In this document: in pieces, positions 51,737 through 62,759 of the stretch
How positions within the stretch are numbered: the stretch's first letter is position 1
Layout of the letters: each line of letters opens with the position of its first letter
Assembly (NCBI GenBank): GCA_019914995.1
Contig: CM034136.1
Location: forward strand, 1,689,270 to 1,753,269
Length of the DNA: 64,000 nucleotides
Direction of reading: 5' to 3'
Origin: Acanthochlamys bracteata
Lineage: Eukaryota; Streptophyta; Magnoliopsida; Pandanales; Velloziaceae
The notes under the pieces: generated by a model
What the model was told of the DNA's origin: nothing
The model's database searches: none
Seen by the model: the letters and a program-made list of their open reading frames with translations, nothing else
Made by a program: the position numbers and the translations under genes

Positions 51737-53690
51737 TTAAGACATCCGTAGGGTTTCCTTTGTTAGGAATCTTGAGCATATCAATGCTCCCACTGAAAAC
51801 AACCTCCTATCCAAATCACCTGCATAGGCTATATCAACAAACCCTTTAACAATAAATCCAGATCTTCTGTAACACAATACAGCATTTAAGATTCCTTTCA
51901 TATACCAAAGAACCTTTTTCACCGTCTTCCAATATTCAGTGCCAGGACATGTCATGAATCTATTTGCCACTCCCACTGCAAGTGCAATGTCAGACCGAGT
52001 GCAAATCATGACATACATTAGGCTTCCCACTACTGATGCATATGGTACCCGAGACATTCCTATTCTCTCTTGCTCCTGGCTAGGGAATAACAAAGAGAAT
52101 AGTTTAAGACTAATAAAGAGTGGGGTAGATATCGGCTTACCACCATACATATTGAACCGTTTCAATATCCTCAGATAACTAATCTGAGACAGCTGAATCT
52201 CTCTATTGTCTCTATCTCGCCATATCTGCATCCCTAGGATTCTATTTGTCGGCTCCAAGTTCTTAGTATCGAATTTACTAGCCATTTGAGCCTTCAATTG
52301 TTGGATGCGATCCATACTTGGACCTGCCACAAGCATATCATCCACATACAGTAACAAGATGACAAACTCACCTCCCTCAAATCTCTTGATGTACACACAA
52401 GAGTTTGAGACCAGCTTGCTGTATCCAAGGCTGCCGATACAAGAATCAAATCTCTTATACCAACATCACAGTGCTTGGCAAGCTCATAAAGAGATTTGGC
52501 CAACCGACAAACCAGATCCTCCCTGCCTTCACGGCAAAGCCTTCTGGCTGGACCATATATTTCTCATCTTCAAGCTCCCCGTGCAAAAATATCGTTTTGA
52601 CATTGAGCTGTTCAAGATGGAGAACCGATGATGTATACAGCACTAAGACCACATTAAAACGTACCACTGGAGAGAAGATCTCATCAAAGTCGATCATTTC
52701 CATCTGGGCGTAGCCACTCACCACCAGCCGAGCACAATATCGTTCCACTAGATCATTCCTGCCTCACTTGATCTTGTACATTCATTTATTCCCAATAGCC
52801 TTACGACTTTGGGGTAGAGCGACCAGTTCTCATATCCTATTTTTATGAAACGTTTCAAGTTCTTCCTACATAGCTTCCATCCACAGAGACGCATCTGGAC
52901 TCTCCAGTGCTTCCTTGAGAGAAGATGACTCTCCTTCTTCTGTGAATAAGTAATATGCAGAATGAGATAACTTCATAAAATAGTCCTCATATCTCTTAGG
53001 TGTATTTCTTTTATGAGTAGAACGCCTAAGGGATGTAGGCCTGGGAACTCCATCCTCTTCAATGTGCTCATCAGCTGATTCAAGCTCCAAATTAGGATCG
53101 TCTTTCCCATCATTCTCTTCCAGTAACGATGTGATCACCGCTGGGAGTGATGCCTCCTCTTCCCTTACATCATCGCCTTCAGTCACTCTTTGCAATTGGT
53201 CCTCCGCAAAGATGACATCCCTGCTGAAAATAACCGTATGGGCAGTGGGATCCCATAGGTAATACCCCAAATATCTTCAGCATACCATAGGCATCTTCCG
53301 GACTTAATTCTACTACTGAATCAAGTTCTGCCCGGATTTTTAAAAATTTAAATACCTCAAAGACATCCGACTTCCTTCGGATTAGAAACATACAACTTTT
53401 TCAGTCCGAGTGAAACAAGTCGAGTTTATCTTTAAACTGAAAATGATATTCAAATCTTTCATAGTGCTGCTCACCGGTGACACACTCATCGCAAAATGAC
53501 AACTTTATCTCGAATAGTTCCGTTAGAAACTTCCGATCACTGAGGATCTTCAAATCACGTCCCGAGATGTGCCCAAATTTCAGGTGCCACACTCGCATGA
53601 TATCCTCAATGTTGTCCGATGCAACACAAGCATCTACTGCACTCGTGTCACCCCACGCACTTTATAAAGATTTGAGTCGATCATTTTAAC
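51737..53690 (-). pseudogene. Copia pol relic: integrase ends, reverse transcriptase, RNase H
   Basis: In coding order: the integrase zinc finger with WHLKFGHISGRDLKILSDRK and CDECV (53401-53598), a heavily deleted integrase core, the integrase C-terminal region YYLWDPTAHTVIFSRDVIF (53200), a Pro/Ser linker, then RT with LNVKTIFLHGELEDEKYM (about 52590) and LLLYVDDMLVAG (about 52320), and the RNase H region FVDIAYAGDLD (51830). Frameshifts split it into several frames. The first catalytic Asp of RT (normally DVKT) is Asn, although YVDD is intact, and the RNase H DADYAGD motif is altered, so enzymatic activity is not expected. The RT and linker wording is typical of TNT1/Tork elements. Confidence 0.9.
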
Positions 53691-54051
53691 ATTCAGTTTT
53701 TCTAACCCGTCCTTGATAACCTCAATGATCTCGCCTCCACCGCGAGTCTTGCAGTCTAGTCATCCAGTTATCCTACAAACAACAAAATTTTCGTAAAACG
53801 AAAAAATGGAACGTACCTTACTGATGATGCATCCCCTTCCATCATTTGCCATAAGTTTGATGGAATTGACTCCAGCAATTTCAAGACTTGCCACAGACAG
53901 CAACCATTGTCTCTCCCACTAGAGCCTTATCATTATCAGTACGCCACACAAGTAAGGGACACTCGAGGGATCCACACCTCCAACCTTACTTGCTATAGTC
54001 TTACATTTTTTTTCAATCTCGTACTTGCTTGTCATTGCAACAAACAACCTG

Positions 54052-54063
54052 GCTCTGATACCA
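54052..54063 (-). other. Primer binding site, initiator tRNA-Met
   Basis: Minus strand TGGTATCAGAGC, two bases inside the 5' LTR edge: the complement of the 3' end of plant tRNA-iMet, standard for copia elements. Confidence 0.92.
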
Positions 54064-54065
54064 CT

Positions 54066-54650
54066 TGTTGAAAATAGCGAGTGTGTTCGGTTGTCGATAG
54101 ACGCAGCAGAAATATAAAACACACTCAAGGATCTTGCTTAAGCAATACGAGAATTGAGACAAGAGCAAGACAACCATAAGACAAGAGATTTACATGGGAA
54201 AAAATGAGAAAAAACCCCATGGGAAGACAAACTAGCCTTTAAAAAAATCACTAGACCAAAGCAATTACAAACTTTTGTGTTACACTTTAAGTGGGAACTC
54301 TCACTAGAATGCTTTGTTTCTATCTCTCACACTTGATGTGAGAATGATCCTTTCTCATTGCCTATTTTTTTTTCTCTTATCCAAGCAAATGCCTCTCATT
54401 CATATTTATAATGCTTCAAGGAAACTCTTGAACTTTCAAACGGTTGTCCATTCATCTCCCCACTACTTGTTCAAGTCCTTTGGCTTTCCATCTTCCAAGA
54501 GATGTTTCAAAGTTCTTGACCGTTGGCTTTCCAACTTCTTGGGTGATGGTTCGTCTTCCTTGATCTTTGGCATTTCAATATGAATACATATTTAACTTGT
54601 TGCATTCTAATGAACCACTAATTTACATAGTGGCTTTACAGTTTCTAACA
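54066..54650 (-). repeat. 5' LTR of the copia element
   Basis: 585 bp, starts TGTTGAAAAT and ends GTTTCTAACA on the plus strand, nearly identical to the 3' LTR. Confidence 0.93.
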
Positions 54651-54655
54651 AATAG

Positions 54656-55347
54656 AACCAGAAGCGATAAAAATAGCAATATTGCCTTAATACTGCACGC
54701 CTCTAATAAGTGCTTATGAAAGTCCGAACTAGCTAGCACACCATTTCATTTGTTTTTTTAATTAATGTCACAAGATAGTTATTTTAGCGTAACTGAAGCA
54801 CAATAAACACCAATGCTAAGCTCCCCAATGTTATAGATAGAGGTGATGATCTTGAAGATTATGCATGAAGGTGTAGTGAGTTTGTGTTACCTACGAAATG
54901 CGAAAAGCACGAGCGTGATGAGAGACAAAGTAAATGAAGAAAGATTTAATTGTTTATTGTTAGTTAATAAATAATTATTAAAGTAGAAACTGAGAATGTA
55001 GGCAGAGTTACCTTGTAATTATGCTTTCTATTATAAGTTTATTAATTAATTAATTGTTTTACAACTTCAAAGTAATGTGTTATGATTTCTATATTCAATA
55101 CTGATATTTGAAACAATTACATCAGCTATATTTTGAATTATGATATATAAATTAATGCTTTTTATATTAGGTTTTTAGAAATACAAAAAGAAAGAGTATG
55201 ATTTGTCCTAGAAAAGTGAAGGCACGTTTAAAAAGCAGAAATGAGTTTTTAAAAAAAATATGTAAAAAAATAAGTAAAAAATAAACTAGTAACAACTGAA
55301 TTAATAATTTTAAAAGTAATTTTGGTAGAAAAAATTACTTTTGAGTG
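54656..55347. other. AT-rich spacer, no gene seen
   Basis: Between the copia element and the hAT-like element; no coding or repeat structure resolved. Confidence 0.4.
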
Positions 55348-55355
55348 AATAAATA

Positions 55356-56119
55356 CATAGTTGTCAGATCCGGACGGTAAATCGGTCCGGATTTGCAAAA
55401 AAATTATTTATGCAATCGATTCGTTTTGACCCGTTCGACCTGCTTCAACCCGGTCGATCTGCCCGCCCTGATCAAACTGGGTTAAAAATTTTTTTAAAAA
55501 TTAATTAAAAATTTTTAAATTGATAATATATTTAATGCAAAAATAATTATTAATAGCTCTATTTTGAAAAATAATATGTAGTTTAGATTTTGTATTTGGA
55601 TGTGATAATGCAAAAATATAATTGATTATGTTTTATTTGTAAATATCAATTATTAGTGATTTTTAAATTTTTATATCGTAAAATATTTAGACTAAAATAT
55701 GTATACCTAAAAAAGTTAGTTATATCTCTTTTATAATTTATCTATTTTATGGTTTTATTTTTTCTAATCTCCTAATTTATTTAAATATTCTCATTATAAA
55801 TTTTAGTTATTATTATTATTATTGGTGGTGACAATTATGGTGGTAATACTTTAATTTTTACTGTGATTATTATTGCTGTTGTTGTTGATAATAATGGCAT
55901 AATAAAAATACTCTAATTTTTTATTATGATTGCTATAGCTATTATTATTGGTAGTATCCTTGGCAGTAGATTTCTTACTATAATTACTATCATTATTAGT
56001 TAAAAATATTTTAATATTATTGACCCGACGGTTCGACCGGTTGACCCGACGGTTCAAGCTGAGAATCGTGATCCGGATAATGTTCCGGTTCGATATCCGG
56101 TCCGGTTCTTACAATTATG
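55356..56119. mobile_element. hAT-like non-autonomous element with 8 bp target duplication
   Basis: 764 bp bounded by CATAGTTGTCAGATCCGGAC and GTCCGGTTCTTACAATTATG, imperfect inverted repeats, with AATAAATA directly outside both ends (55348-55355 and 56120-56127). GC-rich subterminal blocks contain GACCCG/CGGTTCGACC words, including a direct repeat TTGACCCGACGGTTC at 56020 and 56041. The centre is AT-rich, with trinucleotide ATT runs, and codes for nothing. Eight-base duplications are typical of hAT transposons. Confidence 0.8.
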
Positions 56120-57069
56120 AATAAATATGTTTCGATTTTCATTAGCTAAAGACGCATTTATTTACCACCTTTATTTATTTATTTATTTAAATATAAATTA
56201 AATATAAAATTAAAATAAATTTTTCTATCAAAATATTTTTAAATTTATTTTTAAACCTTATTCATTAACACAAAATCAATATAAATTTTATTTTTTATTA
56301 AAATTTTTAATTTTAATTTAATTTTAATTTATATTTAAATAAATATAAGTTTAGTTAAAGTAAAAACACGCCAAAGCTAACTAATATTCTGCAACCAACG
56401 CGTGGCATCAATATACATCCACGTCTATATTGTTATATCAATGAATTTAAATTCTAATATCCAACAATATGTTTTTGACAAATACAATTTCTCCAAAATA
56501 TTTAAATATTAACAAAAATTATCAATTTTTGTTATAAGTATTTTATATTTATCCAATTTAAATATTATTTGTACAAATTAATTTTAAAGATTTCTTCTAA
56601 TTTCATCAAAAGGTAATATTGACTTTATATAATTCAGTAATATTTTAAACCCATACAAACTCTGTATAAAACAACCATAATGCATAAGAAAAATTCAAAA
56701 GTAAAAATAAGATAAAAAATATGTAAAGAAAGGGGACTTGGAAGGATTGGCGCGTTTGAAATTGCTAAGAAAGAAACTTAAGAAGAAAGGAGGAGCTTTT
56801 TTTTTTTAGAAACGAACTCTTCAAAAAAAATATTTTAAAATTATCTAAATATATTATTACATATAATTATGTATATTTATTTAAATTTTTAATAGATATA
56901 TTACTGTAGAGAGAATTTTTTTAATTACTATGAAGAGACGTTTAAACTTTAAAGAAGAAAAAAAAAATAGATAAAAAAGTAACACCAAATGTGATTGATA
57001 TCCTTCTGCTAACACGTAGCAGTAGGAAATTATTATCTCCAATAGGAGATAAAAATCCACCGACAACTT

Positions 57070-57545
57070 TTGAATTATTCATTTTACATTTTATAATATA
57101 TATTTTATAAGTATTTAAAAAATTTATTTAAAAATTTAGAAAGTGTAAAAAAATTCTACGTAGTGAGATCTTTTTATTACATATTTTTATTATTTTTTAG
57201 AGATAAAAAAATAGAAATTATTTTTAAAAAAATAAAAATATTTTTTATTTTAAAAAATTCTATTTCATAAGCACTCTCAAACGCATCACTAAAAAAAGTA
57301 GCAAATATTGGGATTGCTTATGAAATGAAAGTTATCTGAAATAGAAGGTATTTTTATTCATTTTGAAAAATGAGCTCTATATTTTTACTTTCAAAAAAAT
57401 AATAAAAATACGCAATAGAAAAATTTCATTACGTAAAATTTTTCTACACTTTCTAAAATTTTAAATAAATTTTATAAAATATGCATTGAAAAACGTAAAA
57501 AAAATTGAAAAATTCTGTTGGAGAAATGGAAAGCCGAATGCACCC
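57070..57545. repeat. Inverted pair of Tourist-like remnants
   Basis: 57070-57290 and 57310-57545 carry the same AT-rich interior in opposite orientation: 'AGAAAGTGTAAAAAAATTCTACG' against 'CGTAAAATTTTTCTACACTTTCT'. The left copy ends in 'AAGCACTCTCAAACGCATCA', a decayed form of the family end. Together they form a large imperfect hairpin. Confidence 0.55.
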
Positions 57546-58800
57546 TTAAAAAGTTAAATAAAAAGAGCAAACATCCAACATATATTTGTTTGAATGAAGA
57601 ATATAACAAACCCTCTTACTTCTCTAAGAAAGTATTTCAAATTTTTCTAACTTTATTTTTTTGGTTCAGAATTAAGGTTCTGAATAGTTCATATATCTTA
57701 TTTGTATAAAAAATTTAAAATTCTATTTCTACATAAAAAAATACAATTCTAATCTTTTTATTTCTATATTTTTCAATACAAATCTATCTTTTAATTATTA
57801 ATTAATTTTTAAAAATTATTGAAAAATAAAAACTGAACTTCATTTCTAACCTATTTTTCAAAAAAATTTATTTGTTATTTTTTAATTTTACACACTTAAT
57901 TACAGACATTTAAAACGCCCCAAATTTGCTTAGTTATAACAACATATAGCATGCATATCTTAGCTTTAAATTAGAACTTTTATTGAAAAACTATTGTTAA
58001 AAAGATTTTTGATGAAAAAAGTAACCGTCAAATTTTTACTAAAAAAGTAATTTTTTAAATTTTTTGAACAAATTTTACAAAATTTTTTCATAATATATAT
58101 ATATATATATATATATTTATAAATAAATAAAATATACAATAAATGAAAATTTTTTTTATAATAAATATCTATTATTAAAATTTTGACAAAATTTTTATAT
58201 ACTATTTAAATTTTTTAGTTTAATATTTTATACATAATAACTTTAACTGTATTCATTCTTTCAATGCTACTTTTTGGTTCAAATAAGTTTTGTTTTTCAC
58301 AAAAGTTGATTTTTAAAAGGGTAAAATGTTAAACATAAATTATAAGTAAATCATAATTAGCTTCTAAGTTATAACCTCGCGCGACTGTTACTTACCGCAG
58401 TTCTTTTTTAGTTCAAACTTCAAACTAGTCTCAACGTGTTTAATCTTCTAAAGCTTCTGTATTTTCTATATATCCATTTTCTATTCTATGCATGCTATAA
58501 TATGTGCCAGCTTGCTTGCGTTGCTGTTTATGGTTTTGAAAAAAGAAAATACAAATAAAAAAAACGTGTTTGGTTAAAAGTTTGAAGACCATTAATTAAT
58601 TTATAAAACTTGTAAATGATTGATTGTCACAAATTTCAAAACTTATTTTCAAAACAATAATAAACATACTTCAAATCAAAGTAATTAAGAACTTATTTAA
58701 TTATATAAATTTTAAATTTAAATTTATTTTATATTATTGAAAATTTATTTTTTATCAAATTTAATTTTATGAAAGTTATTTTTTATAAATTAAAGCACGT
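57546..58800. other. AT-rich intergenic DNA
   Basis: Contains a TA run (58096-58115) and no supported gene. Confidence 0.4.
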
Positions 58801-58821
58801 CATAATATACTACCGATATTT

Positions 58822-58960
58822 ATCGGAGCTTCACCAACCTTATGTGATGGTGGTCGAACAGTAGGACTCAAACTTTCAGTCACCGAAGGTGATCGGAGCT
58901 TTATCCAACTATGTCGATGGTAGTCAGAGTTTGAGTGATTTATTTGAGATAGTATTTTTG
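58822..58960. repeat. ~70 bp tandem repeat, two units
   Basis: 'ATCGGAGCTTCACCAACCTT' with 'TGATGGTGGTCG' at 58822 recurs as 'ATCGGAGCTTTATCCAACTA' with 'CGATGGTAGTCAG' at 58892. No frame spans it. Confidence 0.6.
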
Positions 58961-59687
58961 TAATTTTATGTTATAAATGTTTTCTACCCTTTATTCTTAA
59001 TTTTTACTTTTTTGTTCTCGTTTTTGTTTTATATTTTTGGAAGTATTCTAAGATCCAAGTAAATTTACTTATTCTAAATGAGATTTAGAAAAATGACATA
59101 ATTAAAGAGTTCCTTTAAAGAATTTCTGTTCTTATAACATTAATTAAGCTATTAAGTATATATATTTCGTGCCATTTTATTTATTTCTGTATAGATAATC
59201 AATTATAAAATGTTATTTTTATATATTTATAAAAGTAATACATACATTTTTATTTTATTTTTTGGGCTTGTATTAGTTATAAATAAAGTGAGGTTCTAAA
59301 AATAAATTATTAAAAAAAGGAATTATTCAAAAAATGAATTTTAAAAAATAAACTGAATTATATTCTAATTATATTAAAAATAAATTCAAAAATAATATTG
59401 TATATAGTAATTTCTAATAAATTTTTTGTTGGAAAATGAATTTCAATCAAACTAATGCACGCCTTTTCTCGTTGGTATGGAGGAATATGGTTCAATCAAT
59501 CTTGAACTATTGTTATTTGGGATCCAGGGAAATTTCTATTGGTTTATTGTGGTGTTTTGTGTTGTACGGAAAACACAGAGGACTTCTCCCGTTTGTCCTT
59601 CTTCTTGGTTTCAGCTTAAGTGAAAGAGCTCGACAGACGTTTCACAATTTTCAATTCCTATCCGTTTCTCTCTATCTCCGTGAGGGA

Positions 59688-59732
59688 TGGAATCCAACGG
59701 AGCTCGGTCCTCTTCAACGAGTTCTCAACAGG
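59688..59732 (+). CDS. Probable orphan first coding exon (partial gene)
   Basis: An ATG preceded by a CT-rich leader (59640-59687, 'CTCTCTATCTCCGTGAGGG') opens a 15-codon exon, MESNGARSSSTSSQQ, ending at a good donor CAG|GTAATC. Low-complexity Ser-rich starts of this kind are common in plant proteins, so no family can be named. No second exon could be found in the following 700 bp, after which repeats begin; the rest of the gene may lie beyond the repeats and the window, or be lost. The longer overlapping frame at 59436-59735 is a reading of the leader and is not credible. Confidence 0.35.
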
Positions 59733-60480
59733 TAATCAATTTTTTCTCTTAGTTTGTTTTGCTTTTTTTTTGGAGCAAAAAAGACTTGATTTGGAGTTTT
59801 GTGTTATGAATTTTGACTGCTCTTCTTTTTAGTATTATGATTTTGGGACACTTTGATTTGGAGGACAGAAATTTGTAGAAAATTTGGGGGAAGATGTGAA
59901 TTATTGGAAATTTAAGTTTGGGATTTACGTGGAGTGTAAAATTTATTCATAGGTTTTGAATGTCTAGGCAGTTGATCTTAGAATTTTCCAGGATTTTGTA
60001 CAATAGAAAGTGTTAGAAAATTTCAACACTTTTGTTCTCAGTTTATGCATTCGCTCTATATCGCTAACATATGTAGACAACTCACTGAACTATACCATTT
60101 TTTAACTATGATACGTTGACTCTCTAACACACGGTCAACGGATGAATCAAAGGCTTGTTCTAATAGTAAGGACATGTTTTCAGAACAATTTCTGGATAGC
60201 AACATTCCATTTGCTTCGTGAGTGTAACTTGAATCTTTGTGCCCAGATGTTATTTGCTTACTTATGATATATGAGAATCCGGCATTAATTTGTAGTTGCA
60301 AATGTTTATAATCTTCTGAAGGAGTAACCTGTCAAGAGTCTGGTGGATTGGTTGCAATTTTAGAGTGAATTAAGATAAAGAAATGAATGTTGGAATTTAT
60401 CTACAACTTTATGCTACATATAATGAGTGGGCAAGTGTCCTTAAGAATAACAAGTGTGAACGTTTCAGTTAGAATGAGTT
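59733..60480. other. Probable intron or spacer after the orphan exon
   Basis: T-rich, plant-intron-like DNA without further exons that I can support. Confidence 0.35.
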
Positions 60481-60496
60481 GCTTCTTTTCTTTTGT

Positions 60497-60960
60497 AAGC
60501 CCTGCTTCGCGCATAAGTGACTTTCAAAGTCTTGCTCCACGCAGGCAGTTTTTGTGCAGGTTGGACTCTTAAGTCCTGCTCTGTGTAGGCAAATTTTGTA
60601 ACCCCTACTCCATGCATGTCTGACTTTCAAAGTCCTGCTCTGTGCTGGTAAATTCTGTAAGCCCTATCCTATGTAGGCCTGGATTTCGAAGTCCTGCTTT
60701 GCATAAGCAGCTTCTGTAAGACCTGCTCTGCATAGGCTTAGTTAGCCTTCTCCACGCAGGTGGCTTTTGTTTACTCCTTATAGCCATGACTTTCCAATTC
60801 TTGCTATGTGTAGGCAGCTTCTGTAAGTCCTCTGCATTGGTCTATCTCTTTAAATACTACTTCGCACAGGAAGCTTCGTAAGACCTACTCCTTGTAGGTG
60901 TGATTTTCCAATTGCTGCTTTAGGTAGGCAGCTAACCGCTGCTCGTCACAACCTTGGCTT
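60497..60960. repeat. Degenerate ~58-60 bp minisatellite (CCTGCTCTGYRTAGGC core)
   Basis: The core CCTGCTCTGTGTAGGC or variants recurs about a dozen times, separated alternately by 'AGCTTCTGTAAG' and 'TGACTTTCAAAGT' spacers, so each ~58-60 bp unit holds two ~30 bp half-units. Examples: 'GACTTTCAAAGTCCTGCTCT' near 60621, 'GGATTTCGAAGTCCTGCTTT' near 60681, 'GACTTTCCAATTCTTGCTAT' near 60788. Spurious ORFs on both strands follow from it. It may be part of an LTR. Confidence 0.75.
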
Positions 60961-62215
60961 TTAAAGGCCTGCTTTACATCGGCAACGTTTGTACTTTCTA
61001 GAAGGACTTCATTGCCTCTTTATTCAGGTCTTTGATAGAGTCTCCGCTTGGTCTTCTGCTTCAGAGTCAACATCTCAATGCGCTTAGCCTATACAACTTG
61101 ATATACTTCTATTGTGCTTTTTTTTTGGAATTTTGTTGAGGATGCCCGACTTATGAATTTCGTAGGGGAGTCCTGACTCAGAGACAAGGTAGTTATTCTC
61201 AATGTCGTAGAAGGCATAACATGAAAACTAAAGAGAAGAAAATTTTGACATCTCATGCTACCATATGTAGTTCACCATGGAGAATCTTCCATTTTGATCA
61301 TACAAATTCAACAAACACGAAGGCGTTTTAGACCCTATTTGAAGGTTTTCCTCCTTGGACGAACCAAGCCTTTCGCCTAAGATAGGGGCATTTAATGAAT
61401 GGGTAGTTTCCGAAGTAACAACGTTGCCATGGAAGCATTGCGAGACCCTTTGCCATGTCAGCCAAATTAGCTATGTGAGCAAGCATGTCTCCTTCATCGA
61501 ACCTGTTAACAACTTTAGGATAGCTTCTTCTAACTTCACTGCTTCCTAATCACTTTTAAGTAATGCTTGAAGATTACTTAACCACCAGATTGCCCTATAT
61601 ATATATAAGGGGACATAACTGTTATGGTATACCTAATCTTGGACCGCACCACACAAACCAAAATGCTCATGCTCGGCCGCACCATACGAACCCTAATGGC
61701 TTATCTTTGGTTATGCTAACTAACAACCTCGATCTAAGAATATATGCCAACCGCTTGGAGCTTTCTTTTTATGCAGACAACATGCTGCCGATGATCACTA
61801 GTTTTCTCCCTGCCGGACAACGTTATAGAAAGATTATCGCTATCACACCACGTCATTATTGCCGCAAGTTTTGAAGACCTCTTGAACATTGTGAATCTCT
61901 TTGTAGCATCGACATCCAGCTTTTTCTTTCTCCTTCTCGTTAATTGTGGTGAAAAAATAGGTTGCAATATCTACTTAAGAGTTCATGAGGCTTTGTGTGT
62001 ATATCATTGTAACAATCCCTACATAGTGCATACTTCCATGACCACTCCCCGACGAGACCTATGGTTTAGGCCTGTTTTGGGATTTTCATGTCAAACTCTT
62101 GTTCGTTACGTTTTTCTTTACTCTATGTGCTAGGTTAAAAAATGATTCTGTTTAGACTCTTCCACGTAGGGTTTAGACGTGGATCGATAAACTCCAATTC
62201 AGTAGATAAGTCTAG
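60961..62215. other. LTR-like region without clear ends
   Basis: A TATA-like run (61595-61610) followed by 'AAGGGGACATAACTG', and unique, non-coding, mixed-composition DNA that looks like retroelement U3-R sequence. No TG...CA bounded repeat pair could be recognised, so this is a guess. Open frames at 61355, 61563 and 61882 have no family content. Confidence 0.3.
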
Positions 62216-62460
62216 TGTTGGCCCTGATAAGCTTCAGGCTTGCTGGAGAGTGAACTAAGAAGAACTGAAAGTAGAGCAAGCAAAAACAGAGCAGAAAAGA
62301 AATTTAACTAGATTCTTCTTAATGATTTCCTCTACAACCACATATATTTAAATAAGCATTTAGAAGAGAGAGCTCCTAAAGACGCATAACAATAATGCCT
62401 AACCTACCATTCTGTTAGTGGGCGCTACTGCTTATATCTAGCTATTGTTAATAGCCAACA
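62216..62460. mobile_element. Possible short LTR (TGTTGGC...GCCAACA)
   Basis: A 245 bp segment begins TGTTGGCCCTG and ends AATAGCCAACA, the inverted ends expected of an LTR. It lies downstream of the gypsy relic in that element's orientation and could be its 3' LTR. No flanking duplication and no clean polypurine tract are seen. Confidence 0.3.
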
Positions 62461-62759
62461 CTAACAATTAGGCCTCAGATGCGTTTGAATCTTGAGAAGG
62501 TGTTTGTCGGTTCATATTCGAGATAGTAGGTGGTTGGAGCGTTGATGGATGTTAGTGAGAGGGGATTCCGGACAAGGCTGGAAGCTCGGGCATAGAGGAG
62601 CTTGGATAGTTAATGTCCTCTTCTAGCATTTCTGTGCTGTGAGCTCGATCTTTGTAGAGATATGTTTAAGGTCTAACATTAATAGGTGTTGTACTAGGTA
62701 ACAAAAGAATTGATGGTCAAGTGATCACTATGGCGGAATTTTCTTGAAGAGATTAGAAA

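Larger units (their letters stand above)
50876..54650 (-). mobile_element. Copia (Tork/TNT1-like) LTR retrotransposon, internally deleted
   Basis: Both LTRs, PBS, PPT and a 5 bp target duplication AATAG (50871-50875 and 54651-54655) are present. The coding strand is minus, so the 5' LTR is 54066-54650. The element is 3775 bp, shorter than the usual ~5 kb. The gag is reduced to its start (MTSKYEIEK-like) fused to later sequence, and most of the integrase core is missing. LTRs differ at roughly 27 of 584 positions by my count, mostly C/T and G/A changes, which suggests an insertion some millions of years old at usual plant rates. Not autonomous. Confidence 0.93.

Noticed and set aside
59436-59832. 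99- and 70-residue plus-strand ORFs
   Set aside because: They read through a CT-rich leader and a splice donor; the short exon at 59688 is a better model.
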